A stretch of 64,000 bases of DNA. It comes from Lutjanus erythropterus. Lineage: Eukaryota; Chordata; Actinopteri; Lutjaniformes; Lutjanidae. The notes beneath the pieces were generated by a model. It was not told the DNA's origin, ran no database searches, and saw nothing but the letters and a program-made list of their open reading frames with translations. The stretch is from positions 18,864,695 through 18,928,694 of the forward strand of contig CM034606.1 in NCBI GenBank assembly GCA_020091685.1. Direction: 5' to 3'. The translations under genes were made by a program, and so were the position numbers. Of this stretch, positions 16,893 to 29,900 are shown piece by piece. The stretch's first letter is position 1, and each line of letters starts with the position of its first letter.

Positions 16893-19800
16893 ATTTTTAT
16901 CTCTTAAACTTGTTTACTTTTATTTACAGTTGAATTTTCTTCAGTTTTTTTTCATTTCCATTTACTTTTATTTCATAAATGTGTACTCTGTGTGGTGGGT
17001 AAGTGGTGGTGTGGCTCTGTGGTGCTGCTGTACTGTACAGTACTGTAGGTGTTAGACATGTGGCTACCGCATGCTGCATCAGTCATGCAGTTGTGTGATA
17101 ATGTCACTATTGGATTTGATGTTTTGAACTGTCAAAGGTAAGATGTACACAAAAGTAATGGAACCCATTATTTTATTCTCAAGGTTTTATGATGCAATGT
17201 ATAATAATGTTTGTTAAATGATGTCTTATACCTTTACTTTGAAGGCCCTTACACACCTCTGAGTTAACACTGTTTTCAGTTTGTACGTTTTGCCTTTGTT
17301 TCACTTTCTTTATTTTACCTTCGACTTAACCTTACTGAGTAACTGTGCAGAGTTTTCAGTTTCACTTTAATGCCAAAGATGAGAGAAAATCACATCTGAA
17401 ATGGTGTTTTGAAGATTTCTAACAGCCTTGCCAAGCCTGATAAATGAGGAGCAGTGCACAGATATTAAAACATGTTTTTATTGGTGACACGAGCTCAGGA
17501 AAGTATCTATTAATATCTCAAGCAACTGAAGTGCCCTTTCACTCTTTTAGGCAATTATTAATGAAGAACACATGCAAGTTTGCCCACAGTTAGCCCTTTT
17601 TCTGGGCAAGAAGTCTCAAGTTGTACATTTTATTGTATAAACGATCTGATCACAATCATCTTAAGTAGTGTATCTCTCCTGCAGTCTTTAATGGTCTAGG
17701 ACACATACACTAGGAGAAGAGAGGAGAATTAGGGGGAAGAAGAAAAATACAAAGGTTTTGTATAGCAAGGAAGAGGACAAGATAATAGATAAGGGAAAAA
17801 GAGAGAAGAAAAGAAAAGGTAGGAGGGCGAGCACTCCTGGAAGATCCCCTTACTTTCAATTTTCCTTTCGAGTGGATGGGAAATACTAAATTGTCTGTCA
17901 ATTAGACATGGCAGCAGTAGGACTAGCTATCAAAGCATTGGGTTCAGACATACAGATCTGATTTCCTTCTCAACATTCTCCCACCGTCTGCCGACTCAGC
18001 CTAGATTAGTGTCAAACATGCCATGATGAGTTTGGCTTGGCCTCTTGTAGTTTCGGCCTGCGCTGATATCCCTTGGTACCAATTACTGGCCATTACATGG
18101 TTACTGATCTCACTTCTCCCTCAGCCCCCCGTAGGATTTCAGGAAAGCCTCCTCTGTCTTAGATTTGTTTCCCTTTTTAACTCCGACTTTGTCTGACCAA
18201 AGTGAGTTTAGTGGAGGAGTGCATTGGGCTTTGTCAGTCAGGGATTGTTGGATTTCCTCTCCCCATTTCCCGTCTTTTTTCCACCAGACTGAGAGGATAA
18301 GACATCTTTATCCATGATGACTTCATGCTCTTGTACATTTGAACCAGATTTTTCTAGGCCGAGCACTTGGATAATTGATTCCTTGGATAGCACTTGTTCA
18401 TTTACTGTAATGCACCCTGTGTTCGGATGCAAGTCACATTCAGACCACACAAATACAGACACAGACACGTCTTTAATGGTGACATGAACAGAAATGTCTG
18501 TGCAGTTTTATTTTAACTTTAATGATATAATATTTAACTGTAAAAAGTGGAGAAAAATCATAATTCAAGGTAATTGTCTTCACATTTGTTGTTTTTGTTT
18601 TCTTTTGTTTTTGAATCAAATTAAAACTTTTAAGTCCTTAAGTGAACCCCAAAAAAGTTTTGAAAAGTTTTTGAAATACAGAATTAGGGGTTTCAAAAAT
18701 GCAAAGATTCAAGTTATTTAAAGAAGAAAATTAAATCATCACAACAAAAGCCTACGAAAGATTGTAGGTCAGCAAAACTTTTTTGTAGTTTATTTCAAAG
18801 CTAGTTTGAGCTTGACTTAAAATTCAAAGATTTAGTGAAAACTATGCCTTGAAATTATGAGATTTTTTTTATTGTATGATTAAAGTTCATAAAGCAACAT
18901 GGCGGTTGATGTTCATGTTATCATTTAAAAGGTTTCCTCAACCTTTGTTGTACAGTGTAGCCATTTTTAGTATGCACTCATTCAGGGGGTTCAATAATTT
19001 TTGTTGAGATGCATCAACCCTTGTGTACAGAGAAATTAATATGTGAACTAAATGAATGCAGTCTTCTGTTACTAGAGATCATATATAGAGAGATTCTGCA
19101 GTTTAGTCGGGTGATAAATATTGGAGTGAAAATAAGATGAGACACAAACTTAAGTTAGAGGTGGAAACTTTTGCAGAAAAAGAGGTGGAAAACTGGACAG
19201 AAGAGAGCAAAGGGGAGCAGTTTCTATGAGTTGTGAGCAGTTAAAAATATAGTTCAAAGCACAAATTATATAGCATTCAAAAATATAGTTCCCCCTTATG
19301 TGGTTGTGCATGCATGATTTTTGTCTTCAACAATTTAAGTTTTAAAACAGGAGTTCTTAAACATATTACACAAAGGTCTGCATCAGATTTTTATTCAAGG
19401 TCAGAGGAAGGATTGGCAATAACAGAAAAACATTTAATCAAACTGCTTATAACTTTAAAGTGACCTACAGTCAAGTTCATCGTAGTCAGGATAGTCAAAA
19501 TACTTCAGGGCCAAGTGGGAGAAAATTGATTTGAAAAGTGATTTATGAACTGTTAGCAAATTCTCCAGTGCAGTTAATGTAGGAGTTAAGCAGCAACAAC
19601 TCACTCTCTCCACAGTTAGCATTGCCATGACAATGATGTCAACAATAGGGAAATTCAGTCACATTCAGCCATTTGGTCCACGTGCTGGCCTCTGCACTTT
19701 CAGAAGCCCTTTTTTAAAATTTTACATCTGAGGTTATTCAGAGTAGTTCAGCTGCTTAGTGTGTATTAGTTTCATATGGTCTGTCTTTGTGACCTGACCA

Positions 19801-22800
19801 TCATCACGGCTTCCTCCTGTGAGAAAAGTGAAAGACGTGACAACTTTTATATAATGGAGAGGCTGATAAAGCCGGACAATGAACAAGAGTTGGGGGACCC
19901 AGGTCTCAGGAGATGCTTTCGGCGAGTCTACGGCCTTCTGGGCTGTGTGTGTGCGTGCCTGTGCGGATCTTTGTGTGTGTAACAACATGCACTTTTATCT
20001 CTTCTGTGTCTGTGCATGTGTGTGCATCTGCATCTCATTGCTGGGGACCTTATCTATCCTGACACGGAAATTATGTTTGCATTTTCATTTTCCCAGCCCT
20101 GCTGGTCCGTCACCAAACTTGCCCTGACAGCTCCTGTCCACCAGGCAGGCTTGGTGCCCCCCACCACCCACCCTCTGTCCTACGCTGCCTCGCTACGCCC
20201 CAGATGCTAGCCAGTTAGTCTGCTGCCTCTGCGATGCAGGCAGATTGCTAGAGACAGATGCCAGGGCCACTGTGGGTCCCTGTTTGAGGATCTGTGTCAT
20301 AGGCCAGCCCTGGGCCCTCACTGTGACCTTTACTGCTGGAAGAGACTCTAGGAAAGAGTGGGGAGTGTCAGCAGCTCAGAGCTCAGCTCAAGTGCCCACT
20401 GTAGCTGCGCTTCAATCGGTACCAGTCTGCAGATCCTCCTCAGTCAAGGTCATAAACTGTAATTCCCAGATAATCAAAGGAGAAATCTATTATACTTTTA
20501 CTGCAATAACTCATAACATGACTATGATATGTCATTAGAAATTAAGGAAACTTAAGTTGAAACAACAGCGCTGCAGCTGTGGTGTCCTTTGAAAATTTCA
20601 TTCCGGGTTAGAATGATTATTTTTGTTTGCCTGTTTGACGTTTATTAGAGTTCAAATTAATGCATAACGTTAGTTATAACGAGTTAGTGTCTGTTTATGA
20701 GTTGTAATAAATCATTAATAAACTTTTAGAAGGCGCAGATGTTCGTAATGGTTAAATTGAGCAATATGCTAATGGAGTCTGGCAGGCAGTAAGACAGGTA
20801 GACACGTTACTCTCACTCCTGAGTGTGTATTTTGGGATCAGTGGGATTTGACTTCAGGGTAACAGGCTTAGCTTTACAATGACAGACGACTGACATTTAT
20901 AAACAGCTGATCAACTTACAGTGGAGGACTCGTCGTCGCTTGTTATCGTCACATTACAATGTTGGGCTCGTCTTGCCCTCCTGCAGCATCCCTGCAGCCT
21001 GCCTGAGCTTCCTCGAGTCTGGGGAAGAGGGGGCAATGGGAAACATGGCTCTAACTCGCTATTTGGACTGCAGTACTCATTTTTCTATTGTTCCATATAG
21101 CTCCTTTAATAATACTGGCATAGGTGGTCAACCCTTCTTAAAGAGCAATCCAAGAGCTTTAAGAGTGTACCATTGAACCCGTGTTTGAAATTGGAAATTT
21201 CCATTTGGACTGCATGCATAGAACAAGTGTCTTTATATTTGTGCTCAGTTAGCGCGGCTGTTTTGGGTAGCAAGTGTCTGCTGTCTGTGTTTTGGACGCC
21301 TACATGCACTCATGTATGTAGTTGTTGCCTTTGTGTCCCATGGTGGCTTTCTATGTTCTGTCTACAGACCTCACAGTGTTCATCACATTTAAATCCAAGT
21401 GTAAAAAGTCAAAACATTGATAAGAAACATCACATTGTTCAATCGACAACTGAAACTGTGTAATTTCAAATTTAGCTTTGAAAATGTTCATAAAATCAGC
21501 CATTAGAGTGTCATTACATCTCATTACAGGTGTAGTACACTTTTCTGAAAGCATGGCTGAGAATGGACAGTTCATTTCATTCACCTGTCTACCGTTTTTG
21601 TGCCATCATGCCATACTTTAATCATCAGATTTTTTTTCCCCATGATTTTAATTATTTATACCTTTTATTTTTGGTTTATGCCCTCATGCCCTTCAATTTT
21701 AGCACTTCATCACAGTTTGATTTCATTCCCATCCATTGCTCTTATGTTGATGTCTCTATTTCCTAATGTGCCTGATTCATTACATCCTTTCTCCCTCTGT
21801 GTGACCTGCCACTTGTCTTTGCATTCTCCTCAGCCAAATATAAGTATAATGGATATGTCAGATCACGTAAGTGTGTTTCTCTCTGTCCTTCTCCATTCTG
21901 CTCCAGCTCTGTGTTTAGACTGTAGACCCCTCACTATATTATCTCATGTAACATAATAAGTACTGATGCTTTGCTTTAGTATTTGCTTTGTTGTCCATTA
22001 TTCCTTTAGAATATACTGATGTTGTCTTGTGACTTATACAGAGACAAAGTAAACTCACAGTTTAACCAGTGTTAAATTCAATGTTTAACTCTGACAGACT
22101 GTTTATTCTAATTTACTAGCATTAAATAATTTGATAGGAAATTAGAGTGATTAGTCCCTGATATTAATAACAACTGAAAATAAATTATTTTGTGTTTGAT
22201 AATACCATGTAGTTCCATGAAATATTCTTTTTGTATTGTGCTGCATGTAGCAGCAGATGGCGCTACAACACCAGGGAACAGTGGAAGTCAAAAAGAGGCT
22301 GGCGTTCGATTCAAAGCTGATTGCAATTTAGGTAAATCTCTGGTAAATAATTGTTAAATGCATTACTTTTTACTCTAATGGTTAAGAATAAATTTTAGTT
22401 TTGAAATGCTATTGTGACCTTTAACACTTTATATGTATATTTTTATTTAATGTATTTGTTCTTGTTAAGGATCCTGATATTGAAGACATTTTTTGTTTCC
22501 TCTTTGGCTGCCTCTCAGCAGAACTACAAGGAATTGCAGCATTCATAATATTCATATATAGTTTTATTCTTAAATTTAACAGTAGCAAAAACAACAATGC
22601 ATGGCATAAAAAAAGCTTTTTCATTCAGTTGCAATGCAGATGAAGAACAAAGCTTGCTCATGCAGCAAACACCGTAAAGGCAAAGCCAGCTTAGCTCACA
22701 TTCAAAAGTAAACCTTTTTGGTTGTTATTCCTCTGCCTCATCATCCAGTTTACGTTGGGTCACGGAGATCTGATAAGGCTTGCATGCAGGACAGTACCGT

Positions 22801-23138
22801 CATGTGATTAGCATTTCAGGAAGGGACAGTTGCCGTCTGGGTTGTTCAGGATGCACAGTGGACCTGCCAGGGCGGGTGAGCGCTCTCTAACGCTGCACGT
22901 GTTTGACAAGGGCCAGATGAATCCAGGAGCTATCGGTGGCGCCCCGTAAATCAAGGAGGCAGCTGACGGCCGGGATAAACGTCTGTTTATCGCCCGGGGC
23001 CACCCAAGCATGCTCTCTCCTCCAAACAACCAACCAACCACCCTTCCACCCAAGAGAGGAAAAGGGTTCCTCCTCTCCCATTCAACTTTACAACCCGTCC
23101 AATGCATATAAACACACAGGACTGTGCAGCCGGATTAT

Positions 23139-23151
23139 GTGTGTGTGTGCA

Positions 23152-23186
<35 letters not shown>

Positions 23187-23192
23187 ATGTGT
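23139..23192. repeat. (GT)n microsatellite
   Basis: GT-rich run with a few GC/AT interruptions, about 0.9 kb upstream of the exon at 24073. Confidence 0.95.
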
Positions 23193-24072
23193 GAGTGAAC
23201 ATCAGGTGTATGTGTGTAGAGTATTTATTCTCATATTAGACACAGCAGGTTGTCACTGGACATGCTGTCAAAGTGACAGCAAAAACCAGCATGTAAATGT
23301 TCAGTCACAGAACAAAATGACTGCGTTTTTTTTTGTCTGGAATTAAACCACATTTCTACACACAATCCAAAATGGATCCCTTAAATGTTTAATGATAAAA
23401 GTTTTTGAATTAGCAATATTATAAATTATTAGTTGTACTTTTATATTTGTTAAAAATGAAAGTAGTGTGCTGCACATCATGCTTGAACTGACACAATATC
23501 TGATTGGATATGACTGGCTTTAGCCAAGCCGTGTTTCTGCTTTGTTCTACCAGAATGTGGAGCACATCTGAGAAATAAAACTGAGAGGCTTCTTATTAAT
23601 TCATGTTTGTCACAAATGCAAAGTAAATGTCGCAGTGTGAACGACTCAGCTGCAGCGTGTGCCAAGAAGATAGGAGATGTTGAGTTTCAACACCAGTTTT
23701 AGAGAAATGATAAATGATTTCCTGCGTTTACAGGATGGATGTTTGGCTTTCCCGAAATTACTTCAAAACTGAAATAAAGAAAATTGCTATATTTTTTACA
23801 GAAGCAAGTGTTTGATCCTTAGATTATGAATTAATTATTACATATTTATTTCACATTAGTGAATCTCTTTCTTATTTACCTATTGGCATGATGAATTTTG
23901 TCTCTCTCCTCAAATTTCTAATAAAACAAATATAATTTCAAATATAATTTATATTTAAACAAATATAGCTAAAAATTATTTTCTACATTTTAACACTATA
24001 ATTCAAAAACTAACTAATTAAAGAGCATCAATTCAGGCTTTCTCACACTTTTTATTCTCCATTGTTTGACAG

Positions 24073-24432
24073 TAATGGATGACATTAGACCGTCTTTTCA
24101 AAACCGATCAGTTAAAACCACCGGCTGCACCTCCTCCACCTCCATCACCTCAAATGCGTTCCTTCCCAACACCCTGCACCCCAACCAGGACCCCCTGGTC
24201 AACCCGGGCTCACTCAACATCCCCCTTGTTAATAACCGCAAAGGAAGCCTGCTCCCCGTGGGGCTGGGGCCTGCTGGGGCCAACCCCTCGAAACTGCGCC
24301 TCAGTATCTCAGGTCCAGGAGATGTGGCGGCCAGATCCCTGGCTGAGAGTCGGCTGAACCGGGCCCGCAGTCTGCCGGTGAAATACCGCTACCACCCCAG
24401 TAATGCCATGCTGCTCAGTCACAGTAGGCACT
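24073..24432 (+). CDS. kcnma1: Candidate large alternative kcnma1 exon at site C2, not recognised
   Basis: A strong acceptor (pyrimidine-rich tract, then gtttgacag) is followed by 360 nt with no stop in the only frame that fits kcnma1. The leftover C at 10383 plus TA gives Leu, then MDDIRPSFQNRSVKTTGC, and near the end LNRARSLPVKYRYHPSN. Two donors are possible and both leave one base: gtaggt after 24432 (120 codons) or gtaggc after 24423 (117 codons). Either joins 26809 in frame. The peptide is Ser/Pro/Asn/Leu-rich, has no membrane segment, and includes RKGSL and RARSLP, which fit basophilic kinase and 14-3-3 type motifs. I do not recognise it among the usual BK inserts. If read on past the donor it stops at 24447. 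Confidence 0.72.
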
Positions 24433-26808
24433 GTAGGTTGCCCCCTTAGCGGGATGCATCAGCCAGTAACCCCGCCTGTCCCGTCCCTTCATTTTGTCTT
24501 GTTTGCTGCATGACGGTTCACTCTGCTGGAGCTGCTGCTGTTGTTGCTCCTGCTGCTTTGCACGGATTTGCCTGCTACTGCAGTGGCTGCTACTGTCTAC
24601 ATTGGGGTACTTTGAATTTAGAATTGAGACAAAAGAGTTGCGTACCAGTATTTATTTTCAGAGTTGTGAGCTCTGTGGATACTGACCTTTGGGAGCTGAA
24701 ATAGAAATTTAAGTTTATAATAATTTACTGGGAAAACTTTTATTGCCAAGTGGCTGGAAAGCATTTAATTTTATTGTTGTGGGTGTAAGTGAGAACTGCT
24801 TTTACTGGTAACAAATTAAGTTTAAATCAGAAGGAGTCTGTCAAACAATATGGAGAGGAATGCATATTTCCTCATGTGGTATTTTCAAAGTACATTAGAG
24901 CGAGAATTATTTGTAAAGTGGAAAGTGCTTGTGATATTAGCTATTCCGAATGCCCAATTGCATAAAGGAAATGTCAGAGAATGACATTTTATTAGAAGGC
25001 AAAGTCATATTTCTTATCTTTTATTAGCAGAATTAGGTGACAGCCTGGGATGGGCGCTCCGACAATAATGAATTTCCACATGCTTGGAATAGTCACGGCT
25101 TGCAGGCGGCGTGCACATTGATTTGCACTAATATCATGCTGTGTTATTGATTTCTAACCAAAGGACTAATACGGGTTTGAAGTGACGGTGCACTTGGCAT
25201 TTGCGCTGGGAGAGTGCAGAGTGGATAAGAGTATCTGGGTGCCTGTCTGAAAGCGCTTGAAACTCGCAGACAGTAGTGTAGATCAGACTACTGTTAGCTC
25301 GACTGAAATCTTCAGACGACCGGGCCTGGCCTCACTCTGGCTGCTCTTTGTCGTCCTCCCTGTCTGACTGGGACTCAAGCAAAAGTTTGAAAAAAAAGAG
25401 CGTTTTTTTTTCTTTTTTACATATTCCTCAACACAGAAAAGCATAGTTGACAGGAAGCTGAACTTAAAATTAATCTTAGAAAAACATGGCTACAGCTCAG
25501 CGTCCTGCAATTTCTTAACACCAAAGTGTCAAACAGAAAAATGGATGATATAATAATTGGTCACACTTTGTTTTTCCGTACACTAATAATATGTAACAAG
25601 CCCTACTTTGTATTAAATTAGACAAAAACCTAGAAATTTTCTTCATAAGACAGTTTTAGACCCTTATTAGACTTATTATTTATTAAAGATTAAAGAGTAA
25701 TTAGGGACACATTACAGTAGAACTGCACTGTAAACTAAAGTATATAATTTTCCACTGTTAGACTTATTAGACTTTCTTAGAAGATATTTAGGGAGACATT
25801 ACAATATTACTGTACTACAAAGTAAAGTGAAATCACAAGAGGTAGAAGAACATTTGTCAATGGGTGACATTTATTGTAAATCTGCAGCCACAGCAGCCAA
25901 AGATGCCGTGTCTCAAGCAGCAGATGTATGATTTCACTAATGTCTCCCTAATTACCCTCTACTAAAGTCTTATAAGGGTCTAAATACTGCCTTATTAAAA
26001 ACATAATATTTCAAGTTTTTTTTTTTTTCAAGCTTGTTACGGCTTATAAGTGTACTGTAAAATAAATTCACCTAATCTTTCGATCATTTAGTTTTCATTT
26101 AAACTTTCAAAACTAGTCCTGACCTTTTGTCTGCTTTCACTTTTCACAGTCCACTAAGTCCAAACCTAGAGTGGCCTGTCCTTCATGATGTGTGTTGGGT
26201 GTTCTCTTGGCATGAAGGTAGACCCGTAGAAGAGCTATTGTAGATAGTACTGCAATGATGGGGTGGGGTTTAGATAGTTTCGTTAAAAATGTAAACTCAA
26301 GATCCATCTCCATAACACTTATTTATCTCATTGTCATTGCTTTTGCCCGCCCCCCACTGACAATGACAGTCTGAACCATCACATGGCAATTAATGGTGTA
26401 GGTAAGCATGGTCACTCTGATGCAGACTGCTAGAGGTCCAACCACCTGCACAATTCAGAGGGAGCAGATGCTGTAGTGTATTACTCAAGGCCCTGTAATA
26501 GTGCACTTAGAAGAGCCAAAATATGGAGGTTTTGGGATGTGAGCCTTCCGTAACATTTTCAGGTCATAAATTGCTCTTTTCTCCGTGGTTTTCTCCTGCC
26601 TTTCTCAGATTTACCATCCGTTACTAATGCTTTCTCTATATTTTCTCAATTTGACACTGAATTATTAATTTTCCTTTTTCTTCTGTTCATTTTTTTTTGT
26701 TTGCAATGACTGATTGATTGTTGGCTATTTTTTTTATATTCATGTCAGGTCCAGCACACATTCCCAACCATCTGTCTCTATTCTGACATTCTGTGCATGT
26801 GTTTGCAG
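24433..26808 (+). other. Intron after the candidate C2 exon
   Basis: It contains a balanced-composition, non-repetitive stretch at about 24960-25330 that could be conserved non-coding sequence (inference only), and a MITE copy (25559-26072). Confidence 0.65.
25559..26072. mobile_element. hAT-like MITE copy
   Basis: The left end GGTCACACTTTG and right end CTGTAAAATAAATTCACC are variants of the ends at 36522-36985. The flanks are TAATAATT and TAATCTTT, agreeing at 6 of 8 bases, so the duplication is only suggestive. Confidence 0.7.
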
Positions 26809-26902
26809 TCGAAGACGAGCATCCATCAACTCTCTCGCCCAAAAAAAAGCAGCGCAACGGAGGGATGCGAAACTCACCCAACTGCTCGCCCAAAATGATG
26901 AG
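26809..26902 (+). CDS. kcnma1: kcnma1 exon: linker after site C2 ([16 protein letters not shown])
   Basis: The exon encodes [20 protein letters not shown], then [11 protein letters not shown] plus AG. It is the constitutive exon that receives the site C2 inserts: its first two bases TC make Leu with C (no insert) or Phe with T (after STREX or after the longer form of the exon at 24073). It lies in the flexible linker between RCK1 and RCK2, with SP-type phosphorylation motifs. The acceptor is gtttgcag and the donor gtaaga. Length is 94 nt. A 103-residue open frame across 26714-27025 is a shadow in another frame. Confidence 0.96.
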
Positions 26903-29900
26903 GTAAGAGACGCTGATTTTATTCCCCCTTCCAGCCTTCAAACGAGGAGTGAGAGGAAGTCAGATACAGGGAAGAGGGGATGGAAGGATGTGTGTGAGAG
27001 ATACTTCAGAGGCGGATGCTGCTGATGGTGAGATGGTGGGAGTTTTGGATGGATGGGAGGGGGCAAATTAGGGGTGGCAGAAGAAGGAGGTAAGAAAGTC
27101 TGTGAGAGAAAGCGAGAGGAGAAGTGCCCTGTTAGGCTCTGGCTGTTTAGGATGGCATGCTGTCAGCTGTTAATGACAGAGCTGAAATAATATTTCTGTC
27201 ATGAAAAGCAGCTGCGAGGAGCCGTTTGAGAACTCCTCTGGCTTTAAAGTCCCAGCTGTCACCTCCTCCGGTCTGGTCCACATGTGCTCCTTAAACAATG
27301 CTGGCACTAATGACACCGGCAACCAATCAGAGGGACCTGCATGGTTACTTTGCCCTCAGGCTACTTCTCTATTGTGGGAACCCCTGTGAGTACTGTTTCT
27401 GGTACTTAAGGCCATATGTGAGATGTATCATCACAATCAAATATGAATTCAAATATTACCTTCCTTTTATCCTGTCCTGTGGAATTAAATTGCTGTTAAT
27501 TGATTTTGAAAGATAAAAGGGGGTAGGTTTTTGCGCATCTCCGGCTGCGAGGCGGGGTTAGCAACACGACAGCGTGGAAAATTCAGGGAGGCCGAGCTGT
27601 GCGGATTGGGACGGCAACATAAAGGCATGGTGGGGAAGATCTAACAGGACAGGAAGACTCATAGCGACGCTGGCCTGCCCTTAATGAGTGTACGTGTTAT
27701 AGCCGTCAACTTTATGACTGAACAATAGGGAAATCTAAAGAGAGAGCTGTGTGTTTCTGTCAAACACACGCATCACTGTTAGTATTTATGCAGTGAAGCT
27801 GCACTGCAAATCATGTTTTCTGTATGGCATTTAAATTAAAATCAGACAAATATACCTGTCAGTCTATATCTGTATCTGTGTACGTGTTGTCTGATATTTT
27901 TAACAGAACGTCATGCAAATTGTCTTTATTTAATTGTGGCCCATTCTTAAATATAGAATATATATATAAACACGCAAAACATACCAGGATAATTTACAGT
28001 CATTTTGTAAAATGCAGATTAGACCTGAATCAAAAATAAAGGATCAAACGCACATAAAATTTTCTGTTTAAAAAAAAAAAAAAAATGGCGCATGTTGGAC
28101 CACCTGTATGTTGATGTTACAAGTGCCTCCAGTTCAAGAATAGAGAATAAATATAACCACAGAGAATTATAATTATAGAAAACAGGAGGTATGTATATAT
28201 ACACATACACATATTCTACTACAATATATAGGAAAAATCATAACAATAACAATAATAAAAATATATGCAATAAAAAGTGTTTAAAGGTTTTTGTCTTATG
28301 TACAATATATAACAGCATATATAAAACTGAAACTGCAATGTATTGAAAATATATGATGAATAGAAATACAAGAATAGATGTCAAATTATGTACAAACGTG
28401 CATCAAGCTACAATCATATATAACAGTTTAATAACAATGATGTATGTATTGCACAGTGAGTGCAATATTGGTCGGGCTCTAGTTTTACAGGCAGGATTTT
28501 ATGTAACCCAATAAATTGAGTTTTAAATGCATAATATTCTAGATTTCTCTAAAAAAAAACCAATAGGGTCAGACTCATATAAGCAGTCATCACTTACCAC
28601 TACTGTGTGGTAGTGGATGTATCTGCAGAGACCCTGCCATCTGCTTGTATTTCCTTATTTTCTCATTATTTTGCTGTGCTCAGGACACTTTACCAACCCA
28701 AAATGTCAGTATGTGATGCCTTGGAATGAGAGACAACAATCGTCTATCCTTCTGGTTCATTTACAAACAGCTCAGACAAATCCTACTGATTCTACCTTTC
28801 ATTTATGCAAATACGAGTAATATCTAAATTCAAAATATGTTATAATATTGCACTATATAGTTTTTTTTTTATTATTATAGCACTGTCCTTACAGTCTAGT
28901 AGAGTTCTTTGTATGTTGGTCCTGCTAGTTTCCCTTAGGCAGCGTTCCTCCTACTGCACTGGCATGCCTGTGTGATTCTGTCCAGAATACTTGTCGGCCT
29001 CCCCCTCAGTTCTCTAGAAACCAGGCACTTAATAAGCCTTCACACTTGCCGAATCATTAGCCCAACACAGAGTCATACCCTTCAGTCTAGTTTGCAACAG
29101 AGCATCATTTTAGATGCCCTCGCTCAGAGGGAGAAAAACTGCTACAAAAACAACCAGACACTGGCACATTTCCAGCTAACTGCTTGTTTAAAAGGCTGTT
29201 TAGTTTGCCTAACTTAAAGCACAAAACCTTTTCTTCTCTTCCTTTTTTGCTTAGGAGATGGTCCCTGTTTGCCATGTAATATATGCATCTTTGCTTTGAT
29301 CTCGCAGTGATAATAATTCTTGCGAGTTATTTACTCAGTTTTGAAAACGCTTCAAAGCGATGTCAAAGTTTTCTCTGCTTTAGGGGTGCTTCTGTATTCT
29401 GCTGGCTCTTGGGTACTGGGATGACAGGTCCTCTGTTATAGGTGTAGGTTTTTTTTTTTTCCAAGTCTTAGCCCTCAGCGAAACATCAAATTACCCATCA
29501 CAGTCCACAGCCCCCCTTCACAGCTGCCCCCGTCAACATATAACACCATATATATTAAACAGTTGTGCTTTACAAGGTGGATTTTATGCACAATGAAAAG
29601 TGATTGTTTGAGGTAGCCTTAGGGATACTTTATTCTACAAGCAAGGAGGGGGAAAACACAGTAGAGAGCTAGCGAGAGCGCAAGCATACGTATCAAGTAT
29701 GGTTTTTACAGGACTTGCAGCCTGAAGGCCTTTGTAAATAAATAATGATCAACAGATTGGCTGTGGGCTTTTGAAAAGCATGCCTTTGTCAGTTTGCATG
29801 ATGGGGAAAATTTTCAAAGCGAGAGGCTGCCTTCGTAGTCTGGCAGAGAGGGATTGGGGGAGCACGCCCATCCCCAGCCTGTGACTGCAGAGTGATGCAC

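Larger units (their letters stand above)
16628..24072 (+). other. Intron between STREX and the exon at 24073
   Basis: It contains a TCTA tetranucleotide array (16831-16892) soon after STREX, a GT run (23139-23192), and a fairly GC-rich non-coding stretch near 22830-23100. No other gene is recognised. Frames such as 21600-21956 lack exon borders and recognisable similarity. Confidence 0.7.

Noticed and set aside
22936..23346. 136-codon open frame across a GC-rich block and GT run
   Set aside because: Half is microsatellite-coded; there is no family similarity and no fitting splice phase.
27201..27389. 62-codon plus-strand frame (MKSSCEEPFENSSGFKV...) as another alternative exon
   Set aside because: No acceptor or donor with the phase needed at site C2 exon borders.
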